Positions 35,057 to 43,429 of a DNA stretch of 64,000 bases are shown in pieces. Source of the DNA: CAYYIS01 sp964470965 (GTDB taxonomy: Bacteria; JAAXHH01; JABIQT01); assembly GCA_964470965.1 (NCBI GenBank), contig CAYYIS010000005.1, positions 1 to 64,000 on the forward strand. Reading direction: 5' to 3'. Under the pieces are notes generated by a model. It made no database searches. It had not been told where the DNA came from and worked only from the letters and a program-made list of their open reading frames with translations. The position numbers and the translations under genes were made by a program. Each line of letters opens with the position of its first letter. Positions within the stretch are counted from its first letter, which is position 1.

Positions 35057-36448
35057 ATGAGTGAATCATACGATCTGACCATAACCGGCGGCGATATCGT
35101 ATCGGCCCGGTCCGTGGGGCCGGGGACAGTGGCCATACGAGACGGACGCGTAGCGGCTATCCTGGCACCGGGCGAACAGCCGGAGGCAGCGCAGACGATC
35201 GATGCGACCGGCCTGCATGTCCTACCCGGTATCATCGACACGCATGTCCACCTGAGATCACCCGGAAACAGTGAGCGGGAAGATGTGGTGTCCGGCACCA
35301 GCGCCGCTGCCGCCGGCGGTATCACCTCTCTTATGGAAATGCCGATTTCCACCCTGCCCGCCAACACGGCAGAGGGGGTTTACGGCAGGGCCGAAACATT
35401 CGACCGGGATGCATTGATCGATTTCGGGCTGTATGGCGCAGCTGGACATGAGAACATCGATAGAATACCCGAGATAGCGGATGCGGGCGTACTGGCGTTC
35501 AAGACGTTTCTAACCGGGCCGCCGCTGCACCGTGAAGGCGAATTCTTCGGGCTGTGGTGCCTTGACCATGCGGATATGCAGAACGTGATGGCCGCGACCG
35601 CGAAAACGGGCCTGCGTCACAGCTTCCATTGTGAAAACTACCCCATGCTCAGCACCATGATCGACCGGCTCTCGGAAGCAGGCCGCACAGACGGACCAGC
35701 TCACGCGGAAAGCCGCCCGTCGATCGTAGAAGACACGTCGGTCGCCACTATGATGGCCATCGCCACCTACACCGGTGGACCGGTAGAGGTCGTGCACCTG
35801 TCGAGCCCAAATGCGGCACAGCTGGTGCGGGAGGCCAAAAACCGGGGTCTGGACGTCATCGCTGAAACCTGTCCTCAGTACCTGTGCCTGAACGCTGAGG
35901 AACTGGCCATGCACAACGGTCTTGCCAAATGCAACCCGGCGCTCCGGACTGCGGATGAGGTAGAGCGTCTGTGGCCCTACCTTCTCGACGGTACGATCGA
36001 CTTTATAGGCAGCGACCACTCCCCGTTTCTGCGCCATGAGAAGCAGGATGAGGACATATTCAAAGTTCCTCCCGGATGTCCGGGACTGGAGAGTATGGTG
36101 CCAATGTTGCTGACAGCCGTCAACCAGGGCCTGCTCACCCTGCCCGATCTCGTCCAGAAGATGTCGACCCGTGCCGCGGAAGTATTCCATCTTAACCGTA
36201 AAGGGCAACTGGCCCCCGGCTATGATGCAGACGTCACCCTGGTGGACATGTCTGCCAGATGGACCTTTGATATGTATTCCTGCTTTTCCAAATCAGGTGA
36301 ATCGATGGATACGGCACACGGCAAAGAGATGCACGGCAAAGTGAACTGCTCGATCGTCCGCGGTGTACCGGTGTACCGGAACGGTGCGATCGTGGCACAG
36401 CCGGGACACGGTCAGTGGCTCAGACGTCAAGGACGAAGCAGCGGCTAA
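35057..36448 (+). CDS. dihydroorotase/allantoinase-type cyclic amidohydrolase
   Basis: 463 residues. Amidohydrolase with an active-site HVH at residues 63-65 (DTHVHLRSPG) and the carboxylated Lys149 in AFKTFL; later metal His residues in EVVHLSS and the catalytic Asp in GSDHSPF are present. Similar to allantoinase, dihydroorotase and hydantoinase. Followed by an AroM-like gene whose fold relates to hydantoin/Asp/Glu racemases, which would suit hydantoin or allantoin breakdown. GGAG precedes the ATG about 9 bases upstream. Confidence 0.85.
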   Translation: MSESYDLTITGGDIVSARSVGPGTVAIRDGRVAAILAPGEQPEAAQTIDATGLHVLPGIIDTHVHLRSPGNSEREDVVSGTSAAAAGGITSLMEMPISTLPANTAEGVYGRAETFDRDALIDFGLYGAAGHENIDRIPEIADAGVLAFKTFLTGPPLHREGEFFGLWCLDHADMQNVMAATAKTGLRHSFHCENYPMLSTMIDRLSEAGRTDGPAHAESRPSIVEDTSVATMMAIATYTGGPVEVVHLSSPNAAQLVREAKNRGLDVIAETCPQYLCLNAEELAMHNGLAKCNPALRTADEVERLWPYLLDGTIDFIGSDHSPFLRHEKQDEDIFKVPPGCPGLESMVPMLLTAVNQGLLTLPDLVQKMSTRAAEVFHLNRKGQLAPGYDADVTLVDMSARWTFDMYSCFSKSGESMDTAHGKEMHGKVNCSIVRGVPVYRNGAIVAQPGHGQWLRRQGRSSG

Positions 36449-36463
36449 GAAAGCAAAACAATT

Positions 36464-37129
36464 TTGAAGAATAAACTCCTTGGATTAGTATCGATCGGGC
36501 AATCTCCGAGGCCGGATTATATTCAGGCGTTTAAGCCCTATGCGCCTGATGCGGAGATACGGGTTGTGGGGGCATTGGATGGGAAGTCCCGGAATGAGAT
36601 CGAGCGTCTAGCACAGCAACCGGCAGCCTATCCGTTGCTAACAAGACTGACCGACGGCGACCATGTGGAGATAGATCTCACCATACTTGCGCCGTTGGTT
36701 GCAGCTAAGTCTCAGAAATTGGCACAAGCAGGTGCTGGACTTGTTGTGGTCATGTGCACCGGCGGATTCCCCGAGGTGGTGTGCGATACGCCGGTGCTAC
36801 TACCCGGGAAGGTGCTGCCCGCAGTTGTCGGTGCCCTGTCGCGTACACGTCGTGTGGGTGTCGTAACACCGGTCAGAAGCCAGATTTCTGCCGCTTTGGA
36901 GAAATGGAAATCGGATGGTTTTGAACCCGTCGTCACATGGGCAGCGCCACACGTTCATGGTGAAATGACACGCGCCGCTAGGGAAATGGCGGATCCAGAG
37001 GTGGAAGTGGTCGTCCTTGATTGCATGGGGCACGATGAGTCGTATCGCACCGAATTCGCTCTTCTGTGCGGCCGTCCTACCGTCTTGGCCCAATCCCTGG
37101 TAGCACGAGTGGCCGGTGAATGGGTTTAA
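36464..37129 (+). CDS. AroM family protein
   Basis: 221 residues, AroM family. The family relates to Asp/Glu/hydantoin racemases; its role in E. coli is not known. Characteristic segments are LGLVSIGQSPRPDY at the N-terminus, MCTGGFP and a second redox-type Cys in VVLDCMGHDE, giving two cysteines as in racemases. Start is TTG at 36464, chosen by family N-terminus (KNKLLGLVSIGQSPR); no ATG gives it. Lies between a cyclic amidohydrolase and a DHDPS-like gene. Confidence 0.85.
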   Translation: MKNKLLGLVSIGQSPRPDYIQAFKPYAPDAEIRVVGALDGKSRNEIERLAQQPAAYPLLTRLTDGDHVEIDLTILAPLVAAKSQKLAQAGAGLVVVMCTGGFPEVVCDTPVLLPGKVLPAVVGALSRTRRVGVVTPVRSQISAALEKWKSDGFEPVVTWAAPHVHGEMTRAAREMADPEVEVVVLDCMGHDESYRTEFALLCGRPTVLAQSLVARVAGEWV

Positions 37130-37150
37130 CAACACAGAAAGGAACCGATA

Positions 37151-38047
37151 ATGGAAGACAGTAAAGTTCGGGGAGTATACACTATCGCGCCGACGCCGTT
37201 CAACGAGGACAGTTCTCTCGACGTGACCAGTATTTCAACGCTGGTCAATTTCTTGGTCGAACTGGGTATCGACGGAATCACCATTCTCGGGGTCATGGGC
37301 GAAGCGAGTAAGCTGATTGACTCCGAACGAGATGAGATCATCACTCGATCGGTGGAAGCGGCGAACGGGCGGATACCGATCTGTGTGGGGACGTCTCATG
37401 CGGGAACCGACGGATGTGTAGCGTACAGCAAACGTGCGGAGAAGCTGGGCGCGTACGCTCTGATGGTGGCGCCACCCAAACTCGCAAAGGGCACCGATAA
37501 AGCGCTGATGAAGCACTACCTGCGTGTTGCGGACTCCGTGGATATCCCGATCGTAGTTCAGGATCATCCCACGAGTACAGGCGTGACCATGAGCGTGGAA
37601 TTCATCGCGGACATCGCCGGCGTGTCTCCCCAGTGCCGTTTTCTCAAACTGGAAGAGGAGCCGTCGCCGAAGAAAGTGAGTCAGGTACTGGCGGCCAATC
37701 CCTCCGTGGAGATCTTCGGAGGCCTGGGAGGCAACATGTTTCTGGAAGAGCTGCGACACGGTGCCATGGGCACCATGACCGGCTTCGCGTATCCGGAAAT
37801 TCTAAAGGCCATACACACCAGTTACATGAATGGTGATTTCGATGGGGCCACGGAGACGTTTTACAGATACTGCCCGCTGATCCGCTTCGAAAACCAGCCC
37901 GGTATCGGCCTCTCTCTCCGCAAACACGTTTATAAGATGCGAGGCGCCCTCGGGTGCGCTCAGCCCCGAACACCGTATTCTCCGCTTGATCATGAGACCA
38001 TCGACGACTTGAACGATCTTCTCACCAGGCTGGGGCTTGAGGGGTAG
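37151..38047 (+). CDS. dihydrodipicolinate synthase/N-acetylneuraminate lyase family aldolase
   Basis: 298-residue TIM-barrel Schiff-base enzyme. The Schiff-base Lys166 is in FLKLEEEP; the phosphate-type loop is GVMGEAS in place of GTTGE. The usual catalytic Tyr of the YNvP motif is replaced: the segment reads VVQDHPTST, with Gln137 at the Tyr position. The reaction is therefore probably not classic DHDPS; a dehydratase/decarboxylase or aldolase on sugar acids is likely. AAAGGA precedes the ATG. It ends the plus-strand cluster. Confidence 0.83.
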   Translation: MEDSKVRGVYTIAPTPFNEDSSLDVTSISTLVNFLVELGIDGITILGVMGEASKLIDSERDEIITRSVEAANGRIPICVGTSHAGTDGCVAYSKRAEKLGAYALMVAPPKLAKGTDKALMKHYLRVADSVDIPIVVQDHPTSTGVTMSVEFIADIAGVSPQCRFLKLEEEPSPKKVSQVLAANPSVEIFGGLGGNMFLEELRHGAMGTMTGFAYPEILKAIHTSYMNGDFDGATETFYRYCPLIRFENQPGIGLSLRKHVYKMRGALGCAQPRTPYSPLDHETIDDLNDLLTRLGLEG

Positions 38048-38048
38048 G

Positions 38049-39020
38049 TTACCACTCGAACAACACCCCGAATGCCTCATTGGGCTGGTGGTACAGCAAT
38101 TCAAACGCTTCCGGTCCTTCTTGGAACGGAAAGCGGTGCGTCGTCATTTCCTCGGTTCGGATGGCGCCGGAAGCGAGAAGCTCCATGGCACGGCGGGACT
38201 GGTGTGCGCCGATGGTTGTGCCGTAATACCCTCCGATCAGTCGGCGGCGTTGGATTTTGCTGGAAATGAGTGGTAGTGGTTCGTCTTCATACAGACCGAT
38301 CAGATGAATAAGACCGTCCACGGCCAGCATATCGATCCCCTGCTCGAATGCCTTCGGGCCGGCAGGGCCACCAACCGCGTATACAACTTTGTCTGCACCG
38401 ATGCCGTTGGTGAGTCGGCGGATCGTCCGTACCGGATCTTCTTCTGCGGCATTGATCACCACATCAGCGCCAAAGGAGGCTGCCATCTCACATCTGCTTT
38501 CCAGCGCATCGATCGCGACGACCCGACCCGCCCCGTTGGCTTTCATAACCTGAAGCATCAGGCTGCCGACGAGGCCCTGCCCCAGGATCGCAATGGTATC
38601 GTTGGGCTCTATCTCCTCCACGCCGGTCCAAGCCACGGCACCGCAGGTCAACGGATGAAATGGTGCTTGGTCGAAAGTGACATGGTCCGGGATGGGTGTG
38701 ACCCGGGCATGGTCTTGCGGCGTAGTGATTACGGCGGGACGCACTACATACTGGGCATGCGGTGCCAGTGCCACGACCCGGTCGCCGATGGAAAGATGCG
38801 AGACGCCCTCACCGAGCGCATCGACCAGGCCGGCCAGAGAGTAACCCATTATTTCAGGACTCACAGCGTGCTCTCTGGTATATCTGGCGCCCATCTCGGA
38901 ACCTCGGCTGATCAGGCTCCGAACCGCCTTGACACGCACTTCTCCCGGCCCAGGCTCCGGGATCGGCGTTTCTTCGAGAACAAGATTATATTTGCCTTCC
39001 GGCTTTGCGAAGCGTAACAT
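38049..39020 (-). CDS. zinc-dependent alcohol dehydrogenase-like (MDR) oxidoreductase
   Basis: 323 residues from ATG 39020 (GGGAG about 7 bases upstream; the frame extends 16 codons further but without a site). MDR superfamily with GroES-like N-domain (EPGPGEVRVKA) and Rossmann domain (AILGQGLVGSLMLQVMKANG). The catalytic-zinc Cys of true ADHs is replaced by Ser in LISRGSEMG, so it may not bind catalytic zinc, like bacteriochlorophyllide- or threonine-type relatives. It ends 1 base beyond the DHDPS-like stop, convergent. Confidence 0.84.
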   Translation of the reverse strand: MLRFAKPEGKYNLVLEETPIPEPGPGEVRVKAVRSLISRGSEMGARYTREHAVSPEIMGYSLAGLVDALGEGVSHLSIGDRVVALAPHAQYVVRPAVITTPQDHARVTPIPDHVTFDQAPFHPLTCGAVAWTGVEEIEPNDTIAILGQGLVGSLMLQVMKANGAGRVVAIDALESRCEMAASFGADVVINAAEEDPVRTIRRLTNGIGADKVVYAVGGPAGPKAFEQGIDMLAVDGLIHLIGLYEDEPLPLISSKIQRRRLIGGYYGTTIGAHQSRRAMELLASGAIRTEEMTTHRFPFQEGPEAFELLYHQPNEAFGVLFEW

Positions 39021-39164
39021 GAGAACTCCCACGGTTGGCGCAGCACCATTATGGTCAAGTTTTATCAATTAGGATCGTTAACAGAGTCATGAATATTTAT
39101 ACGTGAAAGATAACCACGCAAGTGATTACTTTGCGTGGATGACAGAAACCGAAAGACCATATCC

Positions 39165-39614
39165 ATGCAGTCCGATCTAACGGACATCACTTTCACCGAA
39201 AACGGCGCTGTCGACGCAACGCAGCTCAATGTACTTTACCGGGCAATCGGTTGGGACTGCTACAACCGCCGGACGAATGAAGAAACATCTGAAATGCTGC
39301 GGGTCAGCTTCTATACCTTCGCAGCACATACATCAGACGGCAAACTGGTCGGATTTGCACGTGTCTGCGGTGATCCATATATTGTTCAGGTACTAGACGT
39401 CATCACCCACCCGGATTACCGAAGGAGAGGCATCGCAACCCGTTGCATGATGGGAGTTCTGGCCCATCTACGGCAGTCCGACTATGTATCCGTCACCCTC
39501 ACGGACGGTAGCGGACTGGGTGGATTCTACGAACGATTCGGATTTCGGCCGACCTCAAAGAATACGCCATCGTGCGTGTGGAAGCGGGATGGGGGGGAGA
39601 ATAACCGGCAGTGA
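39165..39614 (+). CDS. GNAT-family N-acetyltransferase
   Basis: 149 residues from ATG 39165 (an upstream start 10 codons away is open). Acetyl-CoA binding motif RRRGIATRCM follows DVITHPDY, and GFYERFGF marks the C-terminal beta-alpha. The substrate cannot be deduced. A stand-alone gene between the dehydrogenase and the dipeptidase. Confidence 0.85.
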   Translation: MQSDLTDITFTENGAVDATQLNVLYRAIGWDCYNRRTNEETSEMLRVSFYTFAAHTSDGKLVGFARVCGDPYIVQVLDVITHPDYRRRGIATRCMMGVLAHLRQSDYVSVTLTDGSGLGGFYERFGFRPTSKNTPSCVWKRDGGENNRQ

Positions 39615-39735
39615 GCAAATAACAAGAGCCCTGAGTTCAGATTGGAAAGTGTTTGGCACGCAAAACCATGCCGTCCGCCGGGATCGGAGAGACGGCGTGG
39701 AAAATTTCAATTCACTCTTTTGGAGGAGAGACACT

Positions 39736-41016
39736 ATGCATTTCGCTCTGAAATCTTTAGCCGCCTTAGTCGTAGTCGCGGTACTGGGTATGGCCTGCTC
39801 CGGCACGCCAAAGGAACCGACTGAAATGACGGAAGAAGAGCTGGTCACCCACGCGCGCGACATCCATGACCGGGTACTGACGCTCGACACGCACGACGAT
39901 ATCCCGTTTAACTTCGCCACCGAAGAAGTGGATCCCGGCGTGCGTGGCAACCGGCAGGTGGATCTGGTCAAGATGAGAGAAGGCGGGCTTGATGTCGGGT
40001 TTTTCATCGTATACGTGGGCCAGACCGAGCGCACACCTGAGAATTACGAGAAGGCCAAGCAGGATGCCATGACCAAATTTGACGCCATTCACCGGATGAC
40101 CAAGCAGATGCATCCGGACAAGATAGAACTGGCTTACACGGCGGACGATGTAGTGCGAATCCACGAGAGCGGCAAACTGGTGGCCTGTATCGGTATAGAA
40201 AACGGCTACGTGATAGGTAAAGACCTCGCTCTGCTCGAGAAGTACCACGGTCTCGGCGCGCGATATATCACTCTGGCCCACGGCGGCCACAACGATATTT
40301 CCGATTCCTCCACGCCGCGGGAAAACCTAGGCGACGACGAATCGGAGCACGACGGAGTCAGTGCGTTCGGTGAAGAGGTCATCGCGGAAATGAACCGTCT
40401 CGGTATCATGGTGGATGTTTCCCACATCTCCAAAGCGGCGATGCTGGACGCAGTGCGACTGTCCAAAGCGCCGGTCATCGCATCACATTCGAGCACCAAA
40501 GCCATTGCGGATGTGGCACGGAATATGGACGACGAACAGTTGCTGGCGCTCAAGGAAAACGGTGGTGTGATGCAGACGGTCGCTCTCGGAGGCTTCGTGA
40601 AGAAGACTCCGGAAGAAAAATCGGCGGCCACCATGGCGCTTCGGGAGAAGATGGGTATCCAGGGCTTCGGCGGCGCGGCCCTGCGGGAACTGTCTGAAGA
40701 AAAACGGGCTGAGTACGACGCGGAAAGGGCCAAAATTGACGAAGAGTGGCCGAACGCCAACGTGCAGGACTTCGTAGACCACATCGACCACGCGGTTAAA
40801 CTGATCGGCATCGAACACGTAGGCATCAGTTCAGATTTCGATGGCGGCGGCGGCATCGACGGCTGGAACGACGCCAGTGAAACATTCAACGTAACGTTGG
40901 AATTGGTGCGGCGCGGTTATTCCGAAGAAGATATCACGAAGCTTTGGGGAGAAAACCTGCTGCGTGTCTGGCGTGAGGTGGAGAAAGTAGCGGAGAGTAT
41001 GAAGCCGCAAGCATAG
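39736..41016 (+). CDS. membrane dipeptidase (M19, renal dipeptidase family), lipoprotein
   Basis: 426 residues from ATG 39736 (TGGAGGAGAG 6-15 bases upstream; the upstream open stretch is spurious). The N-terminus has a lipobox ending in Cys20 (VLGMACSG), so it is exported and lipid-anchored. Metal-site residues are visible: TLDTHDDIPFN (His, Asp), the bridging Glu in ACIGIENGY, and His ligands in VDVSHISKAA and VIASHSST. It cleaves dipeptides with dehydro- or D-residues. Family assignment is secure. Confidence 0.92.
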   Translation: MHFALKSLAALVVVAVLGMACSGTPKEPTEMTEEELVTHARDIHDRVLTLDTHDDIPFNFATEEVDPGVRGNRQVDLVKMREGGLDVGFFIVYVGQTERTPENYEKAKQDAMTKFDAIHRMTKQMHPDKIELAYTADDVVRIHESGKLVACIGIENGYVIGKDLALLEKYHGLGARYITLAHGGHNDISDSSTPRENLGDDESEHDGVSAFGEEVIAEMNRLGIMVDVSHISKAAMLDAVRLSKAPVIASHSSTKAIADVARNMDDEQLLALKENGGVMQTVALGGFVKKTPEEKSAATMALREKMGIQGFGGAALRELSEEKRAEYDAERAKIDEEWPNANVQDFVDHIDHAVKLIGIEHVGISSDFDGGGGIDGWNDASETFNVTLELVRRGYSEEDITKLWGENLLRVWREVEKVAESMKPQA

Positions 41017-41065
41017 TCAGATAGACGAAATATGCCTGCTTGATTTAATACATTGGAGTGCTTAA

Positions 41066-41857
41066 ATGGCAGCACACTTATTCGAAGGACTGGATGGTAT
41101 TAGGCGACCGGAGAAACCGCGGACTTCGGGCCGCACAATGGTCGTCGATTGGGGGATCGGGCCGCATGCGCAGCTGGATCTTCTGGTATCCGGGGGAGAT
41201 TACGTGGATTTCGCTAAGGTCGCGGTGGGTATTTCACGCCTGTTGCCCAAGGATATTCTGATAGACAAGATCCGCACCTATCAGAATCATCAGGTCGAAC
41301 CGTTTCCCGGTGGACAGTACTTCGAATACGCGGAGGTACAAGGGAAGGCAGACCTGTACATCCCGGCCGTATGCGACGCTGGTTATTTCTGGATCGAAAT
41401 CTCTGACAACCTGGGTGCAGTGACACTGGACTGGAAAATAAAGATGATCCGGCAGGCGGTCGCCAACCACCTGCATGTTTTCGGCGAGGTGGGCAAGAAG
41501 GAAGGTCTCGATAGCAGCAACTCCCTGGCCGACGACGCCTCTGCCTGCCTGGACGCCGGGGCCGACATCATCCTGCTCGAAGCAGCTGAACTGATCAATG
41601 AGGATGCTGCCACAGCCCGGGCGGTAGAGCAGGTCGTTCAACAAAACGGTCTCGACCGCATCATGTTCGAGCTACCCGGCCCGTGGATCGAAGGCGTAAA
41701 CGCCGCACTGATCCACCACGTGCGCCGACAGATCGTGGACCGCTATGGCAACGAGGTGAATGTGGGCAACGTAGACTCCGCAGATTTGATTTCATTCGAG
41801 GCGTACCGTTGTGGGCTGGGAGTGAACGCGGGGAAAGATGACCCATTGATTCAGTAG
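41066..41857 (+). CDS. phosphosulfolactate synthase (ComA)-like protein
   Basis: 263 residues of the ComA/HSA32 family. In archaea ComA adds sulfite to phosphoenolpyruvate to make phosphosulfolactate, the first step of coenzyme M and of bacterial sulfolactate synthesis. Family patterns: DWGIGPHAQLDLLVS at the N-terminus, DFAKVAVGIS, WIEISDNLGAV and VFGEVGKKEG with the catalytic Lys. ATG after TTGGAG. No comB, comC or sulfolactate dehydrogenase genes are next to it, so the pathway is uncertain, and plant and bacterial homologues may have other roles. Confidence 0.85.
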   Translation: MAAHLFEGLDGIRRPEKPRTSGRTMVVDWGIGPHAQLDLLVSGGDYVDFAKVAVGISRLLPKDILIDKIRTYQNHQVEPFPGGQYFEYAEVQGKADLYIPAVCDAGYFWIEISDNLGAVTLDWKIKMIRQAVANHLHVFGEVGKKEGLDSSNSLADDASACLDAGADIILLEAAELINEDAATARAVEQVVQQNGLDRIMFELPGPWIEGVNAALIHHVRRQIVDRYGNEVNVGNVDSADLISFEAYRCGLGVNAGKDDPLIQ

Positions 41858-42134
41858 TTTCAATCGCGAAGGAATCGACGTTGCGCAGAATGGATACCAC
41901 TGCCAGGACCTGGCACAAAGAACCCAAGAAAAGCGTCCTTTGACCTACCTCCGCACACGTGTTTTCGACGGTGGGACTTGGCGGTAGTATTACAAGGACG
42001 TCCAAGCCCGGTATCCGATGCACCAGAAATTGTACCGGCCAGGACATTCATCAGCCTGCTTCAGGACTAATCTCGGAGGATAAATCACATCCCGGTCGCC
42101 TTGGCCACGGCTATCCCGGACCGTCGGAGTCAAT

Positions 42135-43312
42135 ATGAGCCACCTCAATGTTGCCGTCGTCGGTCTCCGGTTCGGATGCACGTGGATGAACGGCTTTCGA
42201 AATCACCCCGACTGCCGACTGATGCACTTATGCGATATAGACGCGGGGGGCCACGCACCGGCCGCCCCACAAACCGGAGGCGGCCACCCCGCACGGAGTG
42301 GCGGCCTCCGGTTAGGGTCGCTGGCCTATTGTTTCATTATTGTTTTGTGGCGGGGCGGCCCCGCGCGGGGCCCCCCCCACAATCCGGAGTCGGCAACACC
42401 TCCGGACATTTGGATGAGGTACTGGAAAATCCTGATGTATCAGCAATCGCATTGTTCACCCCGGCTCCGCTCCACGCGGAGCAATCTGCGGCTGCGCTCA
42501 GAGCAGGAAAGCATGTGTTGTCAGCAGTGCCGGCGGCCACGACCGAAGCGGGATGTCGGGATATTGTGGCTGCGGTTCGGGAGTCCGGATCTAGGTATAT
42601 GATGGCAGAAAATTGGCCCTATGAACCAAGTATCCTCAGGGCGCAGGCTTTGTACGCCGAGGGTAAGCTGGGCATGCTGTTCTACGGTGAGGCGGAATAT
42701 CTGCATCATACCGAATCCCTTTGGTTCAAACGGGACGGCACCCCCACCTGGCGGCATACCCTGGCTCCGATGCTGTACGGGACCCACGGGATCGGTCCCT
42801 ACCTGCACATGACCGGTGACCGGTTTGTTGAAGTCACAGCTCACGCGGTCTCCGGGCAGACGCCGATGGGGGCGAACCCCGGACGGAACTGGCTGGAAGT
42901 GGCAATTCTGCGATCAGAACAAGGATTGCTGTTCAAACTGATGAATACATTCTGCAATGCACACCCGGGCGGTCACTACCTGTCGTTCTACGGCGACAAG
43001 GGAAGTTTCGAAACCGGACGGGGAAAAAAAGCGAGGAGCATGGCAACATACTGGTCGCACGGTGATGACGACAGGGAAATGACCGAAGAGCTTTGTGACT
43101 ATCCCCCGTTGCCGGAGTATGCGAAGGATATGGGCTCTCATGCGGGACCGGCAGTGCGGATCGTTGATGATTTCGTCAGGTCTATCATAGACGGTACACC
43201 GGCGCCGATCGGGCCGACCCTTGCAGTTAACATGACACTCCCCGGAATAGCGGCTGTCGCGTCTATCGACGAGGGGAAGACGGTGCGCATACCAGATCCG
43301 CAGGCCTGGTAA
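42135..43312 (+). pseudogene. Gfo/Idh/MocA oxidoreductase interrupted by palindromic insert
   Basis: NAD(P)-binding oxidoreductase. The native start is ATG 42135 (LNVAVVGLRFG, Rossmann) and it runs to about 42245 (LCDIDA). Family-like sequence resumes in another frame at about 42383 (GVGNTSGHLDEVLENPDVSA) and continues to TAA at 43310-43312, including IALFTPAPLHAEQ. Between them lies a GC-rich palindromic insert. The two halves are offset by one base, so a +1 slip in the C8 tract at 42371-42378 would join them without any stop. It is therefore either a broken gene, a phase-variable gene or a sequencing error in a homopolymer. The C-terminal part alone (about 300 residues) is open. Confidence 0.75.
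42245..42380. repeat. GC-rich imperfect palindromic insertion (MITE/REP-like)
   Basis: About 134 nt splitting a Gfo/Idh/MocA gene. Inner inverted repeat: ACCGGAGGCGGCCAC (42273-42287) against GTGGCGGCCTCCGGT (42298-42312), 14 of 15 pairs, loop of 10. Outer imperfect arms: GGGGCC and GCCGCCCCACAAA on the left (42247-42273) against TTTGTGG, GGCGGCC and GGCCCC on the right (42344-42376). A spacer (42313-42343) sits between. No second copy is seen in the window. Confidence 0.65.
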
Positions 43313-43429
43313 ACTATCGTCCGTATTCCGGGGTTTTTTCAATCTTATTTCTTCGACGACTATGGTATTCAGATTGGAGAATTCACCCTTTGGTACAATC
43401 TATAGGTTCTCTCCACAAGGAGGTTGTTC

